DNA of 64,000 nucleotides from Tenericutes bacterium HGW-Tenericutes-1 (GCA_002839155.1 PGXM01000006.1:29832-93831), one strand, 5' to 3'; positions 1 to 9,379 are shown, counted from the stretch's first letter. Notes: generated by a model not told the origin, from the sequence alone. Translations and numbers: made by a program.

Positions 1-891
1 TTGAATATAATAATTTTGCCAATTGACGTCTCCTGGATTAAACAAGTATAGTTTTGAAGTTTCCCAACTCGAGGGTAATGGATGAAAGTCTTGTGTTGTG
101 TGTAAAGGATCGACATAAAGCCCCCATTCAGGTTTGATTCCGCGAGTCACGTAAGATTCATACCCTCCAAAAAGCAAATTATAGACGAAAGACTGCATTT
201 GATAGGTATGTCCCAATTCAATATAATAATCTAATACTGTTTTCGTGGCTAGACTTCGATTGATTGTGTTCCAAGATTCATCAGGATGAAGGGTGTCTCC
301 TGCGAGTGGTTGATCATGACTGTCAATAACATCATAATACATTAAACCATTGATGTGAAAATCTTTGAAGGTTCTTAAGACTGTATCAACATCTTCTAAA
401 TCCGTATAATCATAATGGGACAAGGCCGCATACCTTGGAAAGACATTCCAAGTTGATGATACATCAACGCCTGTCATCGCATAATCAATGAGTGTATCAT
501 TCTGATAAATGTAGATTTCTAAGGAATATCCCTGATAATCATAATTGGGAAGTTGGAATTCATAAGTTTTCGTCAATAAACCTAATTCAAGAGTAAAATC
601 GTTTGTAAATTCAGTGAAAATCTCTGACAATTGCTTTAATTTCACTACCATCTTCAGTGTTTTGATTTCTAAAGTTGGATTACTTAAATCGACTGATAAA
701 TATAAGGTTTCACCGGGAAGATATACCGATTGATTCGTTGAAAGATTTTGTATATACCGTCCTTGATTCTCAATGGGCAATAATATATCTATACCATCAT
801 TTTTATGATTACAACTCATTATTAACAATCCCAAAATAAAGGAAAAAAAGAAGACCGAAATCTTCCTTGAATAGTAACCATATTTACGCAT
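1..891 (-). CDS. GH66 dextranase-like lipoprotein (C-terminal part cut off)
   Basis: The reading frame starts at the ATG at 891 and stays open for 297 codons to the window edge, so the C-terminus is missing. Residues about 8-24 form a hydrophobic signal ending in a lipobox-like LLIMSC, which predicts a membrane-anchored exported lipoprotein. A beta-rich domain (YLPGETLYLSVDLSNP) leads into a barrel start with FHINGLMYYDVIDSHDQP and a later GIKPEWGLYVDP, the same pattern as the complete GH66 gene at 4107-5762. Family knowledge: GH66 enzymes cut or cyclise alpha-1,6-glucan (dextran). Both catalytic residues would lie beyond the edge, so activity cannot be judged. Its start overlaps the stop of the upstream glucosidase gene by 8 nt, so it belongs to the same operon. 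Inference: it opens dextran outside the cell for the ABC importer. Confidence 0.75.
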   Translation of the reverse strand, partial: MRKYGYYSRKISVFFFSFILGLLIMSCNHKNDGIDILLPIENQGRYIQNLSTNQSVYLPGETLYLSVDLSNPTLEIKTLKMVVKLKQLSEIFTEFTNDFTLELGLLTKTYEFQLPNYDYQGYSLEIYIYQNDTLIDYAMTGVDVSSTWNVFPRYAALSHYDYTDLEDVDTVLRTFKDFHINGLMYYDVIDSHDQPLAGDTLHPDESWNTINRSLATKTVLDYYIELGHTYQMQSFVYNLLFGGYESYVTRGIKPEWGLYVDPLHTTQDFHPLPSSWETSKLYLFNPGDVNWQNYYIQ

Positions 892-2539
892 GGTTACTGT
901 TTATCATAAGTACCCTAACTTCATACGGTTGAAATTGATTTCCATCATTAAAAGTATTTGATAGAATCATTGAATGACTTCGCCATTCGTCAGGATATTC
1001 TAAAAATTTTATTTCCTTAGTCATATTGCAAATAACGACTATCTGTTCTAATTTATAACTTCGTTTATACACAAAGAACGAGTCGTTATCAACAAATAAC
1101 GGTTCAAAATCACCATAAATTAAGGTTAAAGAAGTTGATTTCAATTCAATCAGTCGTTTATAAAAATGAAGAATCGAGTTTGAATCTCTCATAGCTTGTT
1201 CAACATTAATTGTCTTAAAATTAGTGTTAACATTAATCCAAGGAAGAACATCAGAAAATCCGGCATACAAGGAATCATTCCATTGCATCGGTGTCCTTGC
1301 ATTGTCTCTCCCTTTCTTCAAAATTCCTCTCCATGCAAAATCAACAAAATCACCTTGAACCGCATTTTTCATGAACTGTAGACTTTCAATATCACGGAGT
1401 TCTTCAGTTTTAGAAAAGGGGTAGTTTGTCATTCCGATTTCTTCGCCTTGAAAGATAAATGATGTACCTTTTAAGAAATGCATGGCGACGCCAAGCATCT
1501 TCGCTGATTGAACGCGGTTCAATTCATTTGAATCATCACCAAAACGTGATACCGCGCGCGGTTGATCATGATTAGACCAAAATAGGCTGTTCCATGGGAT
1601 GGCTTTTTGCCATGAAATCATTAACTGTTTAAATTTGACGATATCAAACGGGATATAATCCCATTTACCATTTCGACTATCGATATCCATCAATTCAAAA
1701 TGGAAAAGTAAATCTAATTCTTTTCCGCTTTCTACTAAGGATAAAGCATTTTTCGTTGTCACAAAGGGGGTTTCACCCACACACATAGAATCACGGTGTT
1801 TGAAACATCTTTCTCGCATTTCCTGAAGATGCTCATGCATTTTTGGTTGCATGGCAAAATGTTCATCGGCGAAGACATAGGGCCCATCCTCAGATTTTGT
1901 CGCATCAGGAAGCCCAACTTTTTTAGCGATTAAATTGATGACATCCATTCGAAAACCATCAACACCTTTATCAAGCCACCGATTAATCATTGAATAGATA
2001 TCTTCTCTTAAAGTTGGATTTTCCCAATTGAGATCAGGTTGTTTTTCTGAGAAAAGATGAAGATACCATTCATCTGTATTATCATCATATGTCCATGCGG
2101 AAGGGGTAAAGAAAGAAGCCCAATTATTTGGTTCTTTTGTATTATTTCCTTTTTTCCAAATATAATAATCTCGAAAAGGATTATCCTTTGATTTTCTTGA
2201 TTCTAAAAACCATTGATGTTCATCGGATGAATGATTCACAACTAAATCCATGATGAGCTTGATATCGTGTTGATGAAGTTTTTCGAGCAACTCATCAAAA
2301 TCATCCATCGTACCAAACTCGTTCATGATTTTTTCATAGTGACGAATGTCGTATCCCATATCATCATTCGGAGAGTCATAAATCGGATTCAACCATACAG
2401 CTTTAATTCCCAACCATGACAAATAATCGACTTTTTGAATGATTCCTTTTAAGTCGCCAATGCCATCATGATTAGAATCTTTAAAACTCCTTGGATACAG
2501 TTGATAGACAACCGATTCTTTCCACCATTTTCTAATCAT
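884..2539 (-). CDS. malL: GH13 oligo-1,6-glucosidase / dextran glucosidase
   Basis: A 551-residue cytoplasmic alpha-glucosidase with no signal peptide, the usual length for the GH13 oligo-1,6-glucosidase group. The opening WWKESVVYQLYPRSFKDSN is typical. The conserved regions are present: MDLVVNHSSDEH (about 98-109), GFRMDVINLI with the nucleophile Asp (about 195-204), VGETPF with the acid/base Glu, and FWSNHDQPR with the third Asp. The Val directly after the nucleophile (MDV) is the residue type known for alpha-1,6 specificity, where alpha-1,4 enzymes usually have Thr. The gene overlaps the YesL-like gene by ATGA and the GH66 lipoprotein gene by 8 nt. Role: releases glucose from imported isomaltooligosaccharides. 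Trehalose-6-phosphate hydrolase is an alternative, but the GH66 neighbours favour dextran. The malL/dexB distinction is not settled by sequence alone. Confidence 0.88.
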   Translation of the reverse strand: MIRKWWKESVVYQLYPRSFKDSNHDGIGDLKGIIQKVDYLSWLGIKAVWLNPIYDSPNDDMGYDIRHYEKIMNEFGTMDDFDELLEKLHQHDIKLIMDLVVNHSSDEHQWFLESRKSKDNPFRDYYIWKKGNNTKEPNNWASFFTPSAWTYDDNTDEWYLHLFSEKQPDLNWENPTLREDIYSMINRWLDKGVDGFRMDVINLIAKKVGLPDATKSEDGPYVFADEHFAMQPKMHEHLQEMRERCFKHRDSMCVGETPFVTTKNALSLVESGKELDLLFHFELMDIDSRNGKWDYIPFDIVKFKQLMISWQKAIPWNSLFWSNHDQPRAVSRFGDDSNELNRVQSAKMLGVAMHFLKGTSFIFQGEEIGMTNYPFSKTEELRDIESLQFMKNAVQGDFVDFAWRGILKKGRDNARTPMQWNDSLYAGFSDVLPWINVNTNFKTINVEQAMRDSNSILHFYKRLIELKSTSLTLIYGDFEPLFVDNDSFFVYKRSYKLEQIVVICNMTKEIKFLEYPDEWRSHSMILSNTFNDGNQFQPYEVRVLMINSNHA

Positions 2540-3186
2540 AACGACCTCTTAATAATATGTTTTTGAATTAAAGGATAAATGATAAAAGTACTAACAAAAG
2601 AAGAAAAAGAGAAAACTATCAACAATAACAATGGCGTTGAATAAGGGAAAAACCATACGCCAGTTCCGACAATTATGAGCGATATTATCGCACCAAAAAG
2701 TGATGTTTTTGGGTACGAAAAAGTCAAAATAAACGAATTCTTAATTAAGGCTTTCATGGATAGTTCAACTGATGGTAGCATTTGATAAGCAATCATTGAC
2801 ACTGTATAAAGTATTAAGAATAATAGAATACAAAAGATTGAGAATACCAATAATAAAATCGAGTCTGAATTGAGATAATAAAAATAAACTCCATAAACAA
2901 TTCCCATCATTAAAATCATGATCGGAATTCCAAACAGACTTGACTGAATGAAATTGGCTTTAAAAGTTGAAAAATAGACTTTCATATTTGCTGGATGATC
3001 ACTAGGTGAAATAACCCTTTGAATCACTTTTTGCATTGAAGTAATCGAAGCAGGAATGGTAAACAGAGGAATACATGTCAATATGAAAAGGAGGTTTAAC
3101 GTGATTAAAAGGAGAATTTTCGTAATAAAGAGGGATAAAAATTGATTGATGGGTGTTTTCCTCTGTTCATTAAGGGGTTGAATCAT
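2536..3186 (-). CDS. YesL-like (DUF624) membrane protein
   Basis: A polytopic membrane protein of 216 residues with about five hydrophobic segments. NLLFILTCIPLFTIPASITSM near the N-terminus is the conserved opening of the YesL/DUF624 family, which is regularly encoded beside CUT1 sugar importers in Bacillota and whose function is not known. I place the start at the ATG at 3186 (protein MIQPLNEQ) because AGGAG lies 8 nt upstream; an in-frame ATG at 3207 has no comparable site. The start lies inside the end of the AraC gene (17 nt overlap) and the stop overlaps the glucosidase start (ATGA), so translation is probably coupled along the operon. Confidence 0.75.
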   Translation of the reverse strand: MIQPLNEQRKTPINQFLSLFITKILLLITLNLLFILTCIPLFTIPASITSMQKVIQRVISPSDHPANMKVYFSTFKANFIQSSLFGIPIMILMMGIVYGVYFYYLNSDSILLLVFSIFCILLFLILYTVSMIAYQMLPSVELSMKALIKNSFILTFSYPKTSLFGAIISLIIVGTGVWFFPYSTPLLLLIVFSFSSFVSTFIIYPLIQKHIIKRSL

Positions 3187-4102
3187 AGAGATCACTCCTA
3201 TTTTCATGGGTCAGGTTGTAGTACTGTGTCGGAGTCATATTGGTGATTTTACGAAATTGTCTTGAGAAATAATAGCGGTCTTCTATGCCGACTAAATAAG
3301 CGATTTCACCAAAATCGAGATTTGAAGTTTCAATTAACTGTTTTGCATTTGTTATTCTAAGTTGATTGATGTATTTAAATATCGTCATATCGGTTATTTT
3401 AGAAAAGACGCGATTAATATAATCAAAATTCACTTCAAAAATCTCTTCTAGACTATCACTCGATAATTTCTCCATATAATGATGGTTAATATAATCTAAG
3501 ATTTGTTCAGCAACATGTTCTGCTTTTTTGCTAGTTGATGTCGAGATATCCGAAAGATGATTCAATAACATCTCATGTGACAACCCTAAAAAGAAACAAT
3601 GCATCTTGGTCGAAGTATGGACTTTATAAAATTCTTCACGCTTTTTATAAAGTTCAGTAATACTTTTTAATTCATGAAACATTGAACTATTCGACGAGTT
3701 CATGTATTTAGGCAAATAAGACATTGGATCTAAACTATTGTCTTCAATTAAGTTATTGCTCATTAAGCATTTTCTTCTTTTTTCCATTAAATCTAACAAA
3801 TCTTTATCATTTTCGTTCGTTGAGGGATGAAACTGTGGATGTTTAAAATGAATATAATAATAGTCACAAACAGCGCTTTTGTACCCTACATGCTGAAGGT
3901 ATGGTTCAAGGACAAAAATATCACCTGTTTTAAGATGATATTCCGTTCCATTTTCCTTAATGAACATATCTCCATCTTTGATGACATACATGATATATTC
4001 ATCAATTGTTCTGGGAAAATGTTTCCAAGGCGTCTTGTAATTAATTCTTCCAATTAGACGTACCTTGGGAAAGATATCAGTATGATAGGTGAAAAGTTTC
4101 AT
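3170..4102 (-). CDS. AraC-family regulator with cupin sensor domain
   Basis: A 310-residue protein with the normal AraC layout. The N-terminal about 150 residues form a cupin-like sugar-sensing domain (TEYHLKTGDIFVLEPYLQH). The C-terminal about 100 residues hold two helix-turn-helix motifs, ending in the signature EIAYLVGIEDRYYFSRQFRK followed by MTPTQYY. It sits inside the dextran operon, 4 nt after the cytoplasmic GH66 gene. Inference: it controls this operon in response to an isomaltooligosaccharide, most likely as an activator as is usual in this family. The ligand cannot be read from the sequence. Confidence 0.85.
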   Translation of the reverse strand: MKLFTYHTDIFPKVRLIGRINYKTPWKHFPRTIDEYIMYVIKDGDMFIKENGTEYHLKTGDIFVLEPYLQHVGYKSAVCDYYYIHFKHPQFHPSTNENDKDLLDLMEKRRKCLMSNNLIEDNSLDPMSYLPKYMNSSNSSMFHELKSITELYKKREEFYKVHTSTKMHCFFLGLSHEMLLNHLSDISTSTSKKAEHVAEQILDYINHHYMEKLSSDSLEEIFEVNFDYINRVFSKITDMTIFKYINQLRITNAKQLIETSNLDFGEIAYLVGIEDRYYFSRQFRKITNMTPTQYYNLTHENRSDLYDSTP

Positions 4103-4106
4103 GACT

Positions 4107-5762
4107 TCACTCCATTTCTATCCAGACTGTAGTCCAGTTACTCAAGCTTGGAATTTGAACAGTCACCCATTTTCCTCGGTTCGTTGATTCTTCTAAGTAG
4201 TTGAGACTTTGCGCCATCAACGATTCATCGGGTGAGGCAAAATAGATTCCTTTAATGATTCGATCCAGATTCAATTTAATTGTAATATCTTCAATCTTTT
4301 CATTTTTATTTTTTGGTTGATTCCACATCGAGTTGTTATTTGATAGATTGATGAGTTGAATTGTTATCCGGTTTTGCTGTTCTCTCACAATTGTCCAAAC
4401 CGTATTATCTTTTCCATTGGGTGAGAACGAAACTTGATTGGAAATAAATTGAATATCTTCATTGATTCCAGACGTCGCCGTCATTGAGATATCCATCCCG
4501 ATATCATTGTATAATAAGTCAGCGTATCTGACTAAAAAGTCAGCGTAATTTTGGATTTTTAATTGAAAGTTTTCACTAGATACAGCGTAATTTGCATAAT
4601 AACTATCTTGTAGTATTCCATTTTTCTCACCAAAAACTAGTTGAGTTCCACCTGAAGCATTGATAACTGCATTCGTTAGTAATAATGCATTCTCGGCTTT
4701 CTCAATCTCTAAGGGAGTTTTTGCATCTTTAAACGGATGCATATAAGCCGCGAGAACAACTTGATTATGGCTTAAATATTTTGCTTCCCGAATTAACCGA
4801 TATAAATCAAAATAAGAATCGTGCGGTGGCCAAACTTCAATATAGATAGCGTCTTGATTTGTATTTGCTATTTTTTCAATGGGCCAGTTATTAACACAAT
4901 TAAAAATGACTCCATTTTGCGGATTAATTTCTTGGATTTTTTGACTAGCTCGATTGATTAATGCAGGAAAATGATCAGCTAGAGCAATGTTTTTTCCATT
5001 ATAATCATGAACGTTCTTTGGAAACCCATAGGTATCCATGTGAATACCCATGAATTTCACCGTTTCGATAGCGAATATGAATTGATTGATAATATAATCA
5101 CTCCAACCAGAATTGTTGGAAATATTCATAAAATTTAGCCAATCAAAGAAAACTAAAGGTTGATGGTCTAAAGTATATAGTCCCCACTCTGGATGCTTTT
5201 CATATAATGTCTTACTTGAGGCGTAAACAGCTCCGTAAGCAAAAGGTCTCATTCCATATTCAATACACTTTTCTATCTTATGTTTAATTGTCTCGAGACT
5301 AGTGGGTCTACCAAGTGGATCTAAATAATTGATGTCTTTTGATACTAATTGATCATGAGTATACATCCAATCATAAAATTGAACAGTATTCAGGTGAAGA
5401 TTTTTAAGGTTTTCAACATCAAGAATGTCATTTTCCTGATTTGAAAAATCACTAAGGAACCCATATCGGACACAGTCTTTATATGATGAGACAATATCAA
5501 ACGCTGTTTCATAAAGTTGGTATCCAATTATGACTTCAACTCCATAATTTCCAATTGGCAAAGAACTCAATTGAATCATTAATTCAACGGTTGAGTCATT
5601 TTTTTGAATGTATTTATATTGATATTCAACCGCAATATGATGATGCAGTTGATAGATTTTAACTAAAATAGTATCTGAAGCAATCTGATTAAGTGCAATC
5701 GTCAATATTACTTGATCATTTATTAAATATTGCGCTTTATTCAATACAATGCAATTTTTCAT
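4107..5762 (-). CDS. Cytoplasmic GH66 enzyme (dextranase / cycloisomaltooligosaccharide glucanotransferase family)
   Basis: About 551 residues without a signal peptide. A short N-terminal beta domain is followed by a TIM barrel with the GH66 hallmark LNTVQFYDWMYTHDQ (about 130-145). The expected catalytic residues are visible: the nucleophile Asp in GIHMDTYGFPK (about 245) and the acid/base Glu in AIYIEVWPPHDS (about 308). A C-terminal beta domain follows. I prefer the ATG at 5762 over the one at 5768 because AAGGAAG is 6 nt from the former but touches the latter. Its cytoplasmic location is unusual for a dextranase and suggests action on imported isomaltooligosaccharides or cyclic forms. It lies between the permease genes and the araC-type gene, only 17 nt after the permease stop. 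CITase and endodextranase activity cannot be separated here. Confidence 0.82.
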   Translation of the reverse strand: MKNCIVLNKAQYLINDQVILTIALNQIASDTILVKIYQLHHHIAVEYQYKYIQKNDSTVELMIQLSSLPIGNYGVEVIIGYQLYETAFDIVSSYKDCVRYGFLSDFSNQENDILDVENLKNLHLNTVQFYDWMYTHDQLVSKDINYLDPLGRPTSLETIKHKIEKCIEYGMRPFAYGAVYASSKTLYEKHPEWGLYTLDHQPLVFFDWLNFMNISNNSGWSDYIINQFIFAIETVKFMGIHMDTYGFPKNVHDYNGKNIALADHFPALINRASQKIQEINPQNGVIFNCVNNWPIEKIANTNQDAIYIEVWPPHDSYFDLYRLIREAKYLSHNQVVLAAYMHPFKDAKTPLEIEKAENALLLTNAVINASGGTQLVFGEKNGILQDSYYANYAVSSENFQLKIQNYADFLVRYADLLYNDIGMDISMTATSGINEDIQFISNQVSFSPNGKDNTVWTIVREQQNRITIQLINLSNNNSMWNQPKNKNEKIEDITIKLNLDRIIKGIYFASPDESLMAQSLNYLEESTNRGKWVTVQIPSLSNWTTVWIEME

Positions 5763-5779
5763 AGTCATCTTCCTTTATG

Positions 5780-6670
5780 TTATTCTTTGACGGCTCCTTG
5801 TGTGAGTCCGCCAATGACCAATTTTTTTTGAAATACAATGAATAATATGATAATCGGAATTAAAGCAAGTAACGAGGCGGCAAATACCCATTCCCATCTT
5901 GTCGCATGCTCTCCGTTCAATCGTTGTAGTAATAAGGGCAAAGTAATCATCGCTTCATTTGCTCCAACTAATACTTTTGCGGTAAAATATTCTTCCCAAA
6001 AACCTTGTAAAGCAAAAATACTCATCGTACCAATTGCTGGTTTTGAAAGGGGTAAAATAATTCTGAAAAAAATTGAAAAATGTCCGCCACCATCAACGAC
6101 TACTGATTCTGACAATGCTAATGGTACATTCTTAAAAAAGTTTCTTAAAAAGAAAGTATGACCACAAATACTGGTTGCCGTATAGATTAAAATAAGTCCC
6201 AACCTTGATCCAACTAACCCTCTTGATAATCCAGGAATAAAGGTAATGTTTCTCAATACAACAAATTGTGGAATAATATTCAAAAATCCTGGCATCATCA
6301 AAGTAAATAGATATACTCCAAACAATAATTCACGACCTGGAAATTCAATTCTAGAAAAGCCGTAAGCAGATAATGATGAGATGAAAACAGCAACCACAAC
6401 CGTAATTGACGTGTTGATAACACTGTTTTTAAGGGCAGTCATAAAATTGTGTTGTTCTAAGACATATCGATAGGCCGCAAAATCTAGACTTGTCGGAAAT
6501 AATTTCGGTGGATAAGGTAATACATAACTAAACTCTTCAAATGAACTAGCAATCATAATTAAAAATGGAATCGAAAAAACAATGAGCGCAATAATTAGAA
6601 ATGTCCATATGAAGATTTGGGTAATTCTATTTTTGGTTTTGAATTTGGTATACTGATTATTTACCATCAT
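5780..6670 (-). CDS. Sugar ABC transporter permease, MalG-type (CUT1)
   Basis: About 297 residues with six hydrophobic segments. The cytoplasmic EAA loop reads ESVVVDGGGHFSIFFRIILP, the site where the ATPase docks. The opening FLIMIASSFEEFSYVLPYPP is typical of MalG/LacG-type inner permeases. Two in-frame ATGs lie at 6688 and 6670; GGAG lies 6 nt before the latter, so I use 6670, which leaves 1 nt after the stop of the partner permease gene. It pairs with the MalF-type protein at 6672-7601 and the binding protein at 7682-8887. The window has no ATPase gene for this importer. Substrate by context: isomaltooligosaccharide. Confidence 0.88.
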   Translation of the reverse strand: MMVNNQYTKFKTKNRITQIFIWTFLIIALIVFSIPFLIMIASSFEEFSYVLPYPPKLFPTSLDFAAYRYVLEQHNFMTALKNSVINTSITVVVAVFISSLSAYGFSRIEFPGRELLFGVYLFTLMMPGFLNIIPQFVVLRNITFIPGLSRGLVGSRLGLILIYTATSICGHTFFLRNFFKNVPLALSESVVVDGGGHFSIFFRIILPLSKPAIGTMSIFALQGFWEEYFTAKVLVGANEAMITLPLLLQRLNGEHATRWEWVFAASLLALIPIIILFIVFQKKLVIGGLTQGAVKE

Positions 6671-6671
6671 C

Positions 6672-7601
6672 TTACTCTCCATTCCCATTTCGATCTAATA
6701 GAAATGCTTTGTTTAAAATGATTGTTAATAAGACGATTGTGACAGCTGAAATTAAACCAATCGCTGATGCTTCGCCAAATTCGAACTTATTGAATGCGCG
6801 GTTATAGAGTAAATACTGAAGTACTGATGTCGTGCCATTCGGATTTCCACTGGTCAATAACATTACTTGAATAAAAACATTAAATGATCCAATAATCATA
6901 TTGACCATTACAAAATAAATGGTCGGTTTTACCGCAGCAATCGTTATGAATCTAAATTTATCCCAAAGGCCTGCACCATCAATCGATGCTGATTCATAAA
7001 GTTCAATGGGGATACTTTGAAGTGCAGCCAAAAAGATTAGCATCGCCCATCCCATATTTTTCCATACACCCATCAACCAAATTGCGCCATTACCAGTCCA
7101 CTCTCGATATAACCAAGGTACATATTCATCAAGAATGTGAAAAACATCAACAAGTAAATAATTCATTAAGCCGGTATTTGAATTTCCAAACATATATTTG
7201 AAAACCAAACTCACAATCACCCAAGAGGTAATTACTGGTAAATAGAAACCTACTTTGAAAATGCTTTGTCCCTTTTTAAGATTATTGACCAAATAGGAGA
7301 ATATTAATCCCCCAAATATGATGAGTGGAACGGTTACTAAAGCATACAAAAAGTTATTGCGATACGCATACCAAAAATCTTTTGTTTCAAATAAAACGTT
7401 TTTAAAATTTAAAAGACCGACGTTTGTAATTTCTCCTGTAACTATCCGGTAATCTGAAAATGAAATTTTGATGGTAAATAGCATTGGGTAGATGATGAAT
7501 ACCGCAACCAGAATCAATCCAGGCATTATGAAAGGTAAGGCGCTTAGCCACCCCTTCATCCCTTTTTTGATTCTTTTTTTCATCGTTAAAGTCATCTTCA
7601 T
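6672..7601 (-). CDS. Sugar ABC transporter permease, MalF-type (CUT1)
   Basis: 309 residues, six to seven hydrophobic segments, with the EAA motif ELYESASIDGAGLWDKFRFI near residues 200-220 as in MalF/UgpA-type permeases. The start is set at the ATG at 7601, where GGAGG precedes by 5 nt; a longer frame from 7613 has no such site. The gene follows the binding-protein gene after an intercistronic hairpin at 7634-7663. With the 5780-6670 permease it forms the membrane channel of the dextran-operon importer. Confidence 0.88.
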   Translation of the reverse strand: MKMTLTMKKRIKKGMKGWLSALPFIMPGLILVAVFIIYPMLFTIKISFSDYRIVTGEITNVGLLNFKNVLFETKDFWYAYRNNFLYALVTVPLIIFGGLIFSYLVNNLKKGQSIFKVGFYLPVITSWVIVSLVFKYMFGNSNTGLMNYLLVDVFHILDEYVPWLYREWTGNGAIWLMGVWKNMGWAMLIFLAALQSIPIELYESASIDGAGLWDKFRFITIAAVKPTIYFVMVNMIIGSFNVFIQVMLLTSGNPNGTTSVLQYLLYNRAFNKFEFGEASAIGLISAVTIVLLTIILNKAFLLDRNGNGE

Positions 7602-7633
7602 GAATACCTCCAAATGTATTTATTCAAGAACAA

Positions 7634-7663
7634 AGTCCCGCTTGAGATACCCATAGCGGGACT
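7634..7663 (-). terminator. Intercistronic hairpin after binding-protein gene
   Basis: A perfect 9-bp inverted repeat, AGTCCCGCT at 7634-7642 and AGCGGGACT at 7655-7663, separates the binding-protein stop from the permease start. There is no long U-run after it, so partial termination or protection of the upstream mRNA from 3' decay is more likely than full termination. The second sugar operon has a comparable hairpin at the same place (11207-11248). Confidence 0.65.
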
Positions 7664-7681
7664 GAGCTCTATTTGAGTAAT

Positions 7682-8887
7682 TTAGTCTAGTTCAGCATCC
7701 ATTGCGGTTGCAGCTGCCGTTAATGTAGCAGTAACATCAGCACCGTTTAAGAATATTTCAGTCATCGCATTACTCCAAATTGTTTTAATTTCATCATTAT
7801 TTGGACTAGGAATTCGAGCCTGAGCACTTTCAAGTTGTTTCATGTATACAGACCATTTTGGATTAGCTAATACAGCATCACTTGTAACCAATGATTTTAA
7901 AATTGGTAATTGTCCGACGGTTAACATCGCAAGTTGAACAGCTTCAGATGTCATGAATTTTGCAAACTCATAAGCAGCTTCAGGATGTTCAGAGGTACTA
8001 AATACAGATATATTTTCGCCACCAACAACCGAAGCGCTTCTCCCATTATAAGTTGGAATCGTAGCTGCAACGATATCTTCAGAGAATCCATACCAAGGAC
8101 CTTCAAAGAACATCACGTAAGTATCTTGAATTCCAGCCCATGCATCAGCGGTTCCATCGATATCACGAATGGTAAAAATATCTAGAGCGTTTAATTCTTT
8201 TAATTTGTTGATTGAAGCAATACTAGCTGCACTATTAAGGTATCCAGTCGCTTGTGTAAATTCATCGTTTGTTAAACTTCCACCAAATAACCAGAAATAT
8301 GGATAGAGATCCCAGTCACCGACGCCAGAAACATTAATAGAAAACGTTCCTCTACCTGTGGCTGCCGTAATAAATTCTTCCATTGTCGCTGGAATTTCAG
8401 TTAATCCAAGTTCGCTTTCGAGTAAATTCATGTTGACGACAGCGGCTTTACAGTTTGTATCAAGTGGTAATCCGTAGTAAGAACCTTTATAAAGGCTGGT
8501 TGACAACGGGCCATCTAAATATAAAGCAGACACTGTGTCAAAGTCATCAAAAGTATTCAAAGCAACTAAGCCACCTTGTTCGGCATATGAAGCCGTGTTA
8601 CTAATGTCAATACGTGCAACGTCAGGTCCGTTGCCAGTTCCAAATGACATTACAACCATTTCATGGTATTGGCTACCATCTTGTCTAACTGCATTAATGG
8701 TAATGTTGGGATGAGCTGCTGCCCAAAGTGGTAATACAGTATCTGTTAAAACTGCTTCTTCAGAATCACCATAAGTATGCCAAAATGTAAGAGTAATATC
8801 TTCTGGTACGGTTGTAGTATCTGTACAAGCAACCATGGTGAATAAACCTAAAATCATGAATAGTAATAAAGTTAATGATTTTTTCAT
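7682..8887 (-). CDS. Sugar ABC transporter substrate-binding lipoprotein (dextran operon)
   Basis: 401 residues from the ATG at 8887, preceded by AGGAGG. A signal peptide with lipobox FTMVAC anchors the mature protein by its Cys. DITLTFWHTYGDSEEAVL at the start of the mature part and VVGGENISVFSTSEHPEAAYEFAKFMTS near the C-terminus are typical of family-1 extracellular solute-binding proteins (MalE class). It is the first gene of the operon, so it is probably made in excess over the permeases, helped by the hairpin after it. Ligand by context: isomaltose-type oligosaccharides. A longer frame reaching upstream to 8965 would include the cre site and RBS and is rejected. Confidence 0.9.
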   Translation of the reverse strand: MKKSLTLLLFMILGLFTMVACTDTTTVPEDITLTFWHTYGDSEEAVLTDTVLPLWAAAHPNITINAVRQDGSQYHEMVVMSFGTGNGPDVARIDISNTASYAEQGGLVALNTFDDFDTVSALYLDGPLSTSLYKGSYYGLPLDTNCKAAVVNMNLLESELGLTEIPATMEEFITAATGRGTFSINVSGVGDWDLYPYFWLFGGSLTNDEFTQATGYLNSAASIASINKLKELNALDIFTIRDIDGTADAWAGIQDTYVMFFEGPWYGFSEDIVAATIPTYNGRSASVVGGENISVFSTSEHPEAAYEFAKFMTSEAVQLAMLTVGQLPILKSLVTSDAVLANPKWSVYMKQLESAQARIPSPNNDEIKTIWSNAMTEIFLNGADVTATLTAAATAMDAELD

Positions 8888-8910
8888 TCTAATTCCTCCT
8901 ATAGATTTTA

Positions 8911-8924
8911 TGTAAACGCATACA
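8911..8924. promoter_or_regulatory. Catabolite-responsive element (cre) of the dextran operon
   Basis: TGTAAACGCATACA matches every fixed position of the consensus TGNAANCGNWNNCW. It lies between the predicted promoter (9005-9033) and the Shine-Dalgarno of the first gene, the usual place for roadblock repression by CcpA. The regulator encoded at 14341-15351 belongs to the same LacI family, but its operators look different (GCAACCGGTTGC). No CcpA gene is in the window. Confidence 0.72.
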
Positions 8925-9004
8925 AAATACGCTACAGGAGAAATTATAAGGCCATTACTCCCCAAAAAAAATAAATAAAATCGATATTTTTTGCATTTTA
9001 GCGA

Positions 9005-9033
9005 CTTTTATGATTTTGTAAATTTTATGTCAA
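9005..9033 (-). promoter_or_regulatory. Promoter of the dextran operon
   Basis: On the minus strand a perfect -35 TTGACA (9028-9033) is followed by a 17-nt spacer and -10 TAAAAG (9005-9010, four of six). The start point would be near 8998, giving a leader of about 110 nt that contains the cre site. Confidence 0.55.
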
Positions 9034-9339
9034 TGTTCAATAACGCTTCTTTTAACTTAAATTGTTCGATTTATAGCCAAATATTTGCATATTCATTAAA
9101 TGATACATAGATGCATTTTAAAAATAACTGCTAGTCCTACTCTTTTAAATTTTATCATACGATATTTCATTTAACAATCATATCATTATAAATAAATATA
9201 TTATTTACAGTTGATAAAAAAAGTTGAAAGGTATCACTATTGCCTTGAATCATCCTAAGGCCTGATATAAAATTAACGAGATAGTCTATTAAAACATTTT
9301 TTCAAATGATTTTTGAATTTTATATGATGAGACTCAATA
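9034..9339. other. AT-rich intergenic stretch between the two sugar operons
   Basis: About 300 nt of AT-rich sequence between the dextran-operon promoter and the terminator of the next operon. I see no open frame with a Shine-Dalgarno, no strong inverted repeat and no further operator copy. Confidence 0.5.
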
Positions 9340-9379
9340 AAATAAGTAGACCATTTTTTTAACTTGTGTCTACTTATTT
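9340..9379 (-). terminator. Terminator of the LacI-controlled sugar operon
   Basis: A 12-bp perfect inverted repeat, AAATAAGTAGAC (9340-9351) and GTCTACTTATTT (9368-9379), begins about 40 nt after the last gene of the operon. The T-rich run after it on the minus strand is short, so efficiency is uncertain. Confidence 0.65.
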
